From contig JAQXNX010000033.1 of assembly GCA_029098225.1 (NCBI GenBank), forward strand, positions 124,001 to 188,000: a stretch of 64,000 nucleotides of DNA. The letters are read 5' to 3'. The position numbers and the translations under genes are program-made. Under the pieces are notes generated by a model. That model searched no databases and had not been told where the DNA came from. It was given only the letters and a program-made list of their open reading frames with translations. This DNA comes from Spirochaetales bacterium (GTDB taxonomy: Bacteria > Spirochaetota > Spirochaetia > Treponematales > Treponemataceae). Below, in pieces: positions 43,016 to 52,200 of this stretch; the stretch's first letter is position 1, and each line of letters begins with the position of its first letter.

Positions 43016-44752
43016 TCAGACACAGTTCTGCTCTTCCCAGACCTGTTTATAATATCCATCCTGCGCAATAAGCTCGTTATGAGTTCCATATTGTGTAACA
43101 GATCCGTTTTCCAGAACAATAATAATATCTGCATCTTCAAAAGAAGAAACCCTATGACTTATTATAAAAGTTGTATGTCCTTTACTCTGAAGCTTTATGC
43201 TTTCACGAATTTTCTTTTCAGTATCGTTATCAACTGCACTGGTTGTATCATCAAGAATCATAATTTTTGGATTTGCAAGGAAAAGCCTGGCAAGAGCGAT
43301 TCTCTGTTTTTGGCCGCCGCTTAATCCAACTCCCCTTTCGCCGACAATTGTGTCATAGCCGTCTGTAACATCACCAATAAATTCTTTGACTCTTGCAAGC
43401 TCACTGGCTTTTTCAACTTCAGAAAAATCAGCTTCAATATCTGCAAAAGCAATATTTCCTTCTATTGTGTCACTGAACAAAAAGGCTTCCTGCATTGTAA
43501 TTCCAACATTTCTTCTTAAATACTGAAGGTCATAGTCTTTTACATTAATTCCATCAATCAGAATTTCTCCGGAAGAAACATCATAATAACGGCATAAAAG
43601 ATTAGCCAGCGTTGATTTTCCCGAACCCGTTGGACCAAGGATTCCAACTGTTTTTCCGCTTTCAATTTCAAAATTTACATTTCTTAAAACAGGAACTTCG
43701 TTATAAGAAAAACTTACATTCTTAAACTGAACATTTCCCGAAATACTTTCTTCCTTTTTTACAGGAGTTTTTTCTGTTGTATTTTTGATTTTTGATTCAG
43801 CACACCACAATTCATATAAACGGTCTTTTGAAGCAGCAAAATTCTGAGTATTATCTACAAGAATTCCAAACATATTAATTGGCTGAGTAAAGGCCCACAT
43901 TAATCCGTTAAAAGTAACCAGCTGTCCGATTGTCATCTGATTATTAATTACAAGATATCCGCCAAACAAAATCAAAATTACCGGAAGTATTCCACATAAA
44001 GCTTCAATCCACGGAGTATATTTTACGCGTACATCTGCATTCTTAACAGAGACATCCTGATATTTTTCATTTTCAACATCGAATTTACTTATTTCGTATT
44101 TTTCCCTTACAAAAGCCTTTACTACACGGTTTCCTTCAATATTTTCTCCAACCCGCGTATTTAAAACAGCAAACTGATCCCTAACAGCCATATGCGCAGG
44201 TTTAATTTTTATTTTAAATTTATTAATCAATAATAAAACCGGTGGCGCAATAACCATAAATGCCAGAGTAAGCTTCCAATTAATAGAAGAAAGTGTGATT
44301 ATTGAAAAAATATATATCAAAGAATTTTCGAGTATCTGATACAAAACCCAGGCAACAAAATGTCTTACCTTATCAAGATCAGAAGTTAATAAAGTCATTA
44401 CATTTCCTGTATGAGAAGAATCGTACCAGGAAAAATCTAATGTCTGAATATGTGCATACAAATCCTGACGCATTTTTAAAATTACATTTTGTGAGCAATG
44501 TTCAAAAATAACCTGATAGGTATAACGCAGAATAGATTTTCCTACAGTTGTACAAATCATTATTAAAATAAGCTTAAGCAGAATTGAATGCTGGCCGCCC
44601 TGAATAACCTTATCAACAATATTTCCTGTAATTAAAGGATTTATCATATTTAAAGCGGCAACAATAACACTTAAAGAAAGACCAATAAGCATTAAAAATC
44701 TATAGCGCCTTACATATGTCCATATCCAGTAAAAAGCAGTATTTTTTTTCAT
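43016..44752 (-). CDS. Heterodimeric ABC exporter half, subunit with Asp in place of catalytic Glu
   Basis: The 578-residue product has six membrane helices and an ABC domain. Walker A GPTGSGKST (about 372) and signature LSGGQKQRI (about 475) are canonical, but Walker B is ILDDTTSAVD (about 499), with Asp where the catalytic Glu should be. With the neighbour's LSQGQ this gives one working and one degenerate site, as in TM287/288 and LmrCD. The start is set at ATG 44752, with GGAG 5-6 nt upstream, rather than an in-frame ATG at 44806 in the divergent spacer. The AraC-type gene starts 117 bp away, divergent, and may regulate it. Confidence 0.92.
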   Translation of the reverse strand: MKKNTAFYWIWTYVRRYRFLMLIGLSLSVIVAALNMINPLITGNIVDKVIQGGQHSILLKLILIMICTTVGKSILRYTYQVIFEHCSQNVILKMRQDLYAHIQTLDFSWYDSSHTGNVMTLLTSDLDKVRHFVAWVLYQILENSLIYIFSIITLSSINWKLTLAFMVIAPPVLLLINKFKIKIKPAHMAVRDQFAVLNTRVGENIEGNRVVKAFVREKYEISKFDVENEKYQDVSVKNADVRVKYTPWIEALCGILPVILILFGGYLVINNQMTIGQLVTFNGLMWAFTQPINMFGILVDNTQNFAASKDRLYELWCAESKIKNTTEKTPVKKEESISGNVQFKNVSFSYNEVPVLRNVNFEIESGKTVGILGPTGSGKSTLANLLCRYYDVSSGEILIDGINVKDYDLQYLRRNVGITMQEAFLFSDTIEGNIAFADIEADFSEVEKASELARVKEFIGDVTDGYDTIVGERGVGLSGGQKQRIALARLFLANPKIMILDDTTSAVDNDTEKKIRESIKLQSKGHTTFIISHRVSSFEDADIIIVLENGSVTQYGTHNELIAQDGYYKQVWEEQNCV

Positions 44753-44869
44753 AAATACTCCATCATCATAAATCAAATGAATTATAATGTATTTTAACTC
44801 TAGCATTTGTATTGATTTGATGATATAAAGAAATAGAAGAATAATTGTACAAATCTCTATGAGGTGCCT
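44753..44869. promoter_or_regulatory. Divergent control region of the ABC exporter and AraC-type gene
   Basis: Two related sites lie in opposite orientation: ATCATCATAAATCAAAT (44762-44778) and ATTGATTTGATGAT (44811-44824). TATAAT on the minus strand (within 44781-44789) and TATAAA on the plus strand (near 44824) are probable -10 boxes, both lacking good -35 hexamers, as expected of activated promoters. Confidence 0.45.
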
Positions 44870-45742
44870 ATGGACAATTTATTTGAATATAGCGACAGTT
44901 TAAATGCTCCTTTTCAGGCTTTTTCGGGTGACTGGAAATTTGTTAAGCCACACTGGCATTATTTTACCGAAATGGTTTATCTGGTTAGCGGAATACTTTA
45001 TGCAGAGGTTGAAGGGAAAAAATTCACAATGAGTCCCGGAGACATGATTATTTTTCATCCCAAGCAGGTACATGCATTTTTAGACTATCCAAACGATAAT
45101 AATAACCCAGATAAGCCGTTTTTCTACGTTATTAAGTTTGATGATATGATTCTTTCAAATACAACACCGGGTTCTCCAAAGCTTCCGCGCCTTTTAGACG
45201 CAGTAACGAGAGATAACGATGCAACAAATTTAATTACCGCAGAAGAATTAAGGTTTAATCCTGTTAAATTATTTTTTGAAAACTGCATCTGGGAAACCAA
45301 ACATAAAGCCTTTGGTTATGATATAAAAGTTGCTTCAACAATCAGTCTGATTATTACAGAACTTGTACGAATATGGATGAGGCATGGCTTTAACTTTTCT
45401 ACAAAAACAACATTTGATCAGTTTTCTTCAAAGGATTTTTCTGTTCTTGAATATATTGATAAGCATTCTGCAGAAAATATAAGCATAGAAAAACTCGCTT
45501 CTCAATGCGGAATGTGCTATTCAAATTTTGCAAAACAGTTTAAAGCACAATTTGGAAAAACCTGCAAGGAATACATTGAATTTGTAAGGGTATGTAAGGC
45601 TGATACTCTTCTATTATATACAGACAAAACTTTGGATTATATCAGTCAGGAAACAGGCTTTACAGATGCAAGCCACTTTATCAGAACCTATAAAAAGATA
45701 AAAGGAACAACTCCAAAACAAAGAAGAAATTCGCGGATTTAA
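44870..45742 (+). CDS. AraC-family transcriptional regulator with cupin sensor
   Basis: The 290-residue product has an N-terminal cupin-type sensor domain (about 15-90: KPHWHYFTEMVYLVSG ... GDMIIFHPKQVHAFL) and two C-terminal helix-turn-helix units (about 190-288: NISIEKLASQCGMCYSNFAKQFKAQFGKT and LDYISQETGFTDASHFIRTYKKIKGTTP). This is the usual AraC/XylS layout with sugar or small-molecule sensing. It is divergent from the exporter genes and probably controls them. GTG at 44864 is in frame, but ATG 44870, with GAGGTG a few nt upstream, is preferred. A strong terminator follows. Confidence 0.9.
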   Translation: MDNLFEYSDSLNAPFQAFSGDWKFVKPHWHYFTEMVYLVSGILYAEVEGKKFTMSPGDMIIFHPKQVHAFLDYPNDNNNPDKPFFYVIKFDDMILSNTTPGSPKLPRLLDAVTRDNDATNLITAEELRFNPVKLFFENCIWETKHKAFGYDIKVASTISLIITELVRIWMRHGFNFSTKTTFDQFSSKDFSVLEYIDKHSAENISIEKLASQCGMCYSNFAKQFKAQFGKTCKEYIEFVRVCKADTLLLYTDKTLDYISQETGFTDASHFIRTYKKIKGTTPKQRRNSRI

Positions 45743-45775
45743 TACAGCCAGCAAAGCCACATTTTATAATACCGC

Positions 45776-45815
45776 GCAAAAAAAAAGTGCACCTTTAATT
45801 AAGTGCACTTTTTTC
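45776..45815. terminator. Bidirectional terminator between AraC-type gene and rpsU
   Basis: A 12-bp perfect stem AAAAAAGTGCAC/GTGCACTTTTTT (45781-45792 with 45803-45814) with a 10-nt loop has A- and T-runs on both sides, so it can end both convergent units. Confidence 0.85.
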
Positions 45816-45839
45816 ATTTTTAATTCTCTTTATAGAAAA

Positions 45840-46046
45840 TTAGAAATCTTTGTGTTCAGACTTACGTCTCTTGTTCAAAAGCTTACGCTCCAAAGTTGTT
45901 TTCTTCTGGTGAAGAATGGCAGAAGGCTTTTCAAAATATTCACGCTTTTTGTATTCGCGGATAATACCTTCTTTTTCAACCATACGCTTAAAACGTTTGA
46001 TTGCTTTTTCCAGGTTCTCTGACTCTTCAACGCTAATAGTTGCCAT
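45840..46046 (-). CDS. rpsU: 30S ribosomal protein S21
   Basis: Small basic 30S protein near the mRNA exit/anti-SD region. The 68-residue product has the family pattern: [38 protein letters not shown] and a Lys/Arg-rich end. AAGGAGGTG lies 7 nt before ATG 46046, a perfect SD. Monocistronic with its own promoter (46124-46152). Leader hairpins at 46086-46124 may tune its expression. Confidence 0.95.
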   Translation of the reverse strand: MATISVEESENLEKAIKRFKRMVEKEGIIREYKKREYFEKPSAILHQKKTTLERKLLNKRRKSEHKDF

Positions 46047-46105
46047 TAATTTTCACCTCCTTTTTCCGGCGATTCCGTCTATAAACACAAACAAAAGTTT
46101 GTTAT

Positions 46106-46152
46106 TTTCTAAAATGTTTAGAAAGTTTAATGATTTTTAGGGATTTAATCAA
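46106..46152 (-). promoter_or_regulatory. rpsU promoter with a start-site palindrome
   Basis: Minus-strand TTGATT (46147-46152), 17-bp spacer, TAAACT (46124-46129). A 19-bp palindrome TTTCTAAA-ATG-TTTAGAAA (46106-46124) lies at the predicted start, followed by an ACAAAC/GTTTGT hairpin. Either may be an operator or a leader structure. Confidence 0.55.
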
Positions 46153-46200
46153 GTAACTGAGTCATTAATTGACAAGTATTTTTGGTGCGGCGACAATTTA

Positions 46201-49200
46201 TTACGACTCCCATGAACCGCCATTTGTACCTACAGGATTTCCTTGCCAGATTTTGAACGTAAGATCGGAAAAATCAATATGCGCTCTTCCGGTATTAGTA
46301 TTTGCCGAAATCTTATTCAAATCAACATTAGATTGGAAACTAGTCCTAGTTCTTCCAACATGCAGGAACATCTGAGTAAATGATCCACAATTACCAAGTC
46401 TAAGCTTGGTCATGTTGCTTGGGAAATAGACATCCAATGTTTTGTTAGCATAGGTTGTCGTACTCATAAAACTTGTATCAAAAACAATATCTGTTGAATC
46501 CTTAAATTCAAAAGCACGTAAACTATTGCAACCACTAAAAGCATTACTCCAACTTGCAGTAGAAATTTGAGAATTATTTCCATAAACCTGAATTGTCTGC
46601 AAATTAGTACAATTTTTAAAGGTATTTGATCCGACAATAAACGTTGATTGGTTATATACAAATTCCATAAGCTTTGAACATCCGTTAAAGGCGTTTTCTG
46701 CATTTAATGAACCGTTTATTGTCGCTTTGGAAATGTCTATTCTTACACCATCAGAATTGTAAGTAGTATTCTTTATCGCATTTGCTATTGCTGCAAGTCC
46801 ATCACTATCTATAGTACCATAAATTTCGATCAAATGCTGATAGTCGTCGTCTGGAATTGAGTTCAGAGTATTCAGAAGGTTTTCTACCATTGCATGTTCA
46901 CCGTATTGAAGTTTTCCAGAAGTATCAATGTAGTAACCATATTCAGGTGTAGTAAATTTACAGCACTCAGATGAAACCTTAGATCCGCTTAACACAGTCG
47001 GAGTCGATGCTGTACCTACATTTGAATACGAACTTGGTGTTATATAAACAGGATTAGAAGTATGATTTGAAAGAACTGCTGTTGTCTTTACTGATCTTCC
47101 ACTTGAAAGATAAACATCATTATAGTTTTGAGAACCACCATAAGGAATAAATGCGCTGTCTTTCATTTCAAATGTACCGGAACTACTCAGATAAATGGCA
47201 CCTCCTCCACTAGAGGCCGTATTTTTATTAGTTGATGCTGTATTTGCAGGTGTAGTTCCTCCAATTGTACCATTGCTCATAACAAAGCTGCCGTGAACCA
47301 TTATAGCACCGCCATATTGCGTTGACACATTCTTGCTAATTGTGGCATTTTGGTTTATTGTAAGAGTACAAGAGTACGGTATATATACAGCACCGCCATC
47401 TTTAGCCTTATTTAACTCCATTTTAATTTCTCCACAGATTACCTGTGTAGTTCCTCCAGCATAAATGCCTCCACCGCCAGTACCAGTACTTGTATCACAG
47501 TAATTATACGATATAATTCCACTCCTAATTTTTAAATTAGTTCCTGCAAAATAAATTCCACCACCAGTTGTTGTAGCATAATTGCGTCGTATTCCATAGG
47601 CTTGCGCAAAATCTTGAGTAGAAGAGTCTGATGCTGCAGAATAACCTAGCCAGACAGAAGAGCCAGTATCTGCATAAATACCACCACCTTTTGCAGCTTT
47701 ATTTGAATGTTGACTATCACCTGAACCGGCAGTGCCATTGGTATCTCCTCCAATCATTGTGTATCCCGACATGCATAAATTTGCGTACTTCAAATATACC
47801 CCGCCACCATTTGATGTTGCTATATTTGCATCAACATTTGTTTTAGCAGAACCTTTCATAATAAGGTTTGCCACAGAAGTAGATGTACCAGCAAAATATA
47901 TTCCACCACCATTTGAGGTTGCTGTGTTTCCAGTCACAGTCACAGAATTGGTTAAAGTTAGACTAGCTCCCGCTGCAGAAACATAAATTCCACCTCCGTT
48001 TGTATTGTAACCGCCTGATATCGTAAGATTCTGAAGAGTAACCGGAACATTCGAAGAGATTTTTAAAACAGATCCCAGCTTAGATGCGCCAAAGCCTCCT
48101 TTTAAAGCTGCGCTTGTATTTATTCCTTTTATCCAGACACCAGATGCCTTGTTTGTTGTTATGCTGCTTCCAATTTCATGTCCGCCGCTTATTTCTCCAA
48201 CAACAATAATTTCCCGGCCTACATTTACAGTGACCCCACCTGATGTAGATGTTTTAGTATCTTTAGGCCCACCCCAGCATTGTGCAACTGCATCAGTAAT
48301 TGTAGAATACGGCTTTGCCTTTGTTCCAAGTCCGCCGTTAGCTGGAGTTGCACCTTTACCATAAGTGACACTGTTTATAGTTGTTGTTGAACCTGTTGGA
48401 GCAACATAAATATCTGCATCAATTTTTCCGGCATGAGTGGAACTTGTTGAACTGGAGATAATACTCCATTCAGTGTCGGTCATTTTAAAGCAGGAGTATT
48501 TACCTGCTGTTCCTGTAAGAATCTGTTTTCCTCGAATCCATGAAGTTGGCGTAAGTGCAATATTTGAAGCGCTTAAATTTGCTCCGGCAGATATCATCTT
48601 TAGCGCAGGAGTTGCCGCGCTAGAATCATAGTAAACTGCAATATCGTTAGATTTTGCTGAGCCACCATAAGGAATTGAAATCGTATTATTTAATGTAACA
48701 GAACCTTTATTATAAATTGCTCCTCCCGCATTACTTGAAGAATTATAATAATTTGTTTTACCTATTTCGCCACCAGTCATCGACAAGGATCCTGCATTAT
48801 AAATTCCGCCACCTTGATATGCTGAGTTGCTGTAAACACTTCCTCCAGACATATTTACTGTTCCAACGTTGTAAACTCCGGCACCATTTATATTGCCACT
48901 GTAAGCAGTATTACTATAAATTGCAGAATCAGTTTTTATATTAAGAGTTGCGCCGCTTGCGACATAAACACCTGCTCCAGTTCCTCCAGATGTTGCTTTA
49001 TTGCTGTAAACTTTGGCGTTTGAGTCAAGATTTACGACAGTGCCACTTCCACTGGTAATGTTAATTCCACCACCGGCAGATGCTTTTCCGTTTGTAATTT
49101 GTAATTGCTGGATTGTAAATGTCTTTGCCACACTTATCGTAAGAGCCGAACCATTTGCGTTGCCGTTTATAGTGGCATTTGTATTATAGCCTGCAAGAGT

Positions 49201-52200
49201 AACTGAGCTAACACCATTTGTAACGCTTGAAATTGTCTGGGTACCGGTCAAAGTTCCTGCGATTGTAATTTTTCCGCCTGCCTCTGACAGATCGCTGGCT
49301 TGAGCTGCCGCGGCGATTGAAGCATAAGGACTTGTCTTGGTTCCATTTGCACCTGTAGTCAAGCCTTTATTAAATCCGGTCGGTCTTGTATTACCACTGT
49401 CTGAAGCATCTACTACATAAATCGGCGAAGTAATATAAACATATTTATTGCCTGAAACCGTTTTATCTTTTCTTTCCCAGCCGTCATTGTCGGCAGAAAG
49501 CTTGAATTTTGATTTCAGAGTGTCGTTAATCGTGACTGACGATGCTACACTTAAAATATCTGTTCCTCGCTTATAATTTGCAGGTGTGACTGTCGCAACA
49601 TTTGTTTCATTCAGCGAGTCGGAAACATAAATTGTATTACCAGAAGGAAGATAAACATCATTATTTGAAGAAACGCATGCATTAGTTTTTACAGCAAAAG
49701 AGGTCCATGCATAAATACCACTTCCTCTTGAGCTAACTGTATTTCCAGAAATTGTTCCTCCGCTTATTGTTGTCCAGGCACCGTTTGTATTAAAAATTCC
49801 TCCGCCATATTTTGCAGAATTTGACTGTATGTAAAGAGAAGTACCGCCCAATTCAGAATCAGTATCTGCACCTGCATATATTCCTCCGCCCATAGCATTA
49901 GTTGCAGAATTATTCTTTATATTACCGCCGGAAATTGAAGCTTCACTTGCAAAATATATTCCACCTCCTCCGCTAGGATTGTTTAAATTATTAAATGTTC
50001 CGGTAACCTTGTTATACAGAACGTTTCCGCCGCTCATTGAGAATGTTCCGTCTATAGCAGAATAAATTCCACCTCCGGCATTGGTAGCGGAGTTTGCATA
50101 TTCAGAAGATGAACCTCCAATAGTTCCGCCGGAGAATATCAAAGAAGCCTTTTCGTCGCTAAAAACACCGCCGCCACTTGCCGCTGTATTTTTACATATC
50201 TGCCCGCCTGTTATTTTTAATACAGGCGTATAAGAAGATTGTGGTTTTACTACATAAATACCACCGCCATTGGCACTTGCATTATTTCCCGTAACTACTG
50301 TTCCGGAAGCAATTGTTACATCAGCCTGAGCATTTGTAATATTAATTCCGCCGCCGTTACCTGTCTTCTTTCCGCCTGTAATCGTAAGATCCTGTATTGT
50401 AACTGGAACAGCAGAGTCAATATTAAGTGCTGAACCTGTTGTTGACTGAGTTGTAACGCCTGCAAAAGAAGCTGCAGATTGTGTCTGTCCGTCTGGAATA
50501 TATCCTTTTATAACAAGAGAAGGAGCTTCAGAAGTTGTAAAGTCTGAAGGAATTGTCTGAGAGCCTGTTACTTTTCCATCAATTAAAATTGTATAAGGGT
50601 CTGTTCCGCCTGCAAAAATATCTGAAGAGAGTGCTGCTTCCAGCGATGCAAACGGTCTTTTTTTTGTTCCCGATGCATCTGTTGTTACCGCTGAAGAACA
50701 GATTTTTCTTGTATCATCTGAGCCAGAACTGGCAACATAAATAGGAGAATCTATCATTACATAATGATTTGAAGCATCCGTTACATTATTCTTTTCCCAG
50801 CCCTCATCATCAAAACTGAACGCAAATTTTGATTTATTTGAATTTAACAGAGATTCAGTTGACGCTGTAAGGAATTTTGTTTTTCGCTTCCAGTTCGGCA
50901 AAGTGATTGTTGCATTTTTTTCAGTTTCTGCAACTCCTGCTGGAAGACTTAAATTGTTTTCAACAGTGATTATAGTTTCATCGCTAAGATAAACGTCATT
51001 CTTGCACGCACCAAGGTTTCCATCTTTATCACCAAACGGAATATAAATATTTCCGCTCATTTTGAACGTTCCGCTGCCATAATAAATACCACCACCATCT
51101 ACGGTTGCCGTATTTCCTATAATTTTTCCGCCACTTAAAGATGCAATTTCTGATGAACCTGTAATATGAACGCCACCGCCTCTGTTGGCATTATTATAAC
51201 AAATCTCCCCGCCCGTAATTTCGATGTTTGCATCGAATGAATAAATTCCACCGCCAGTTACAGTACCGTTAGGACTCGATGAAATTGCACGGTTATACGA
51301 TACTTTTCCAGTTCGCATTTTTAATACAGAATTCTGATTATTTTTAATTCCGCCGCCGCCAGATGAACTGTTTCTGCAAACACCGCCAGTCCATTCTGCA
51401 GGAATCAGCGCAGTACCATTTTTTCCGCTGTAACCAAGATAAACAGAACCATCGTTATAAATTCCACCGCCACTAAAAGAATAATTTGCACATTCAGTAG
51501 AAGAACTTCCCGTCGCAGGTACTTCAGTTTTATCTCCTATATAACTGGTTCCGTACATAAAAAGACTTGCACCGCTTTCTATATAAGCACCGCCTCCACG
51601 ACCTTGTGAAGCAATAAAATTTCCTGATATTGATGTTCCATTGGCAAGTAAAACAGATGAACCGCTTTTTACATAAAGTCCCCCGCCATTATAAAAACTA
51701 TCAGAATGAGTTCCACCGCCATTTGTAATAAGCAAGTCTTTCACCGTTACAGGAACTGCAGTTTCAACTGTAAGTACCGTACCTGTTCCGCCGGCATTAA
51801 GACTATCCTTTGGAGTTCCGTCAGTATTAAGGCCATTTGCACCACGGATTGTTAAAGCCGGACAGTTTGCAGCTATTAAGGCTGTACCAATATTTTGATT
51901 TCCAGAGATTTTTCCATCAATAAGAATTTCGGCTTCTTCACCACCGCTCAGTTCTACAATAGCATGTTCAAGAGTTTTAAAAGGCGAATCTTTTGTTCCA
52001 TGAATACCATCTGCATCATTTCCATCAGCTGTACAGCTTATACGGTTTTCTGCTCCAATTCCCGATACATAAATCGGAGCACATAGAATTCCTCTTTCTG
52101 TATATGCATTTGATTTTTTTACACTGAAGTCAGTGTCTGTAATTTTAAACCGATTAACCAATTCATCAGTTATTTCAGTAGCATAGGTAGCATCAACTCC

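Noticed and set aside
44753-44806. Longer N-terminus of the second ABC subunit (ATG 44806)
   Set aside because: It would place 18 extra residues before the conserved MKKNTAFYW start and overlap the divergent control region; ATG 44752 has a proper GGAG.
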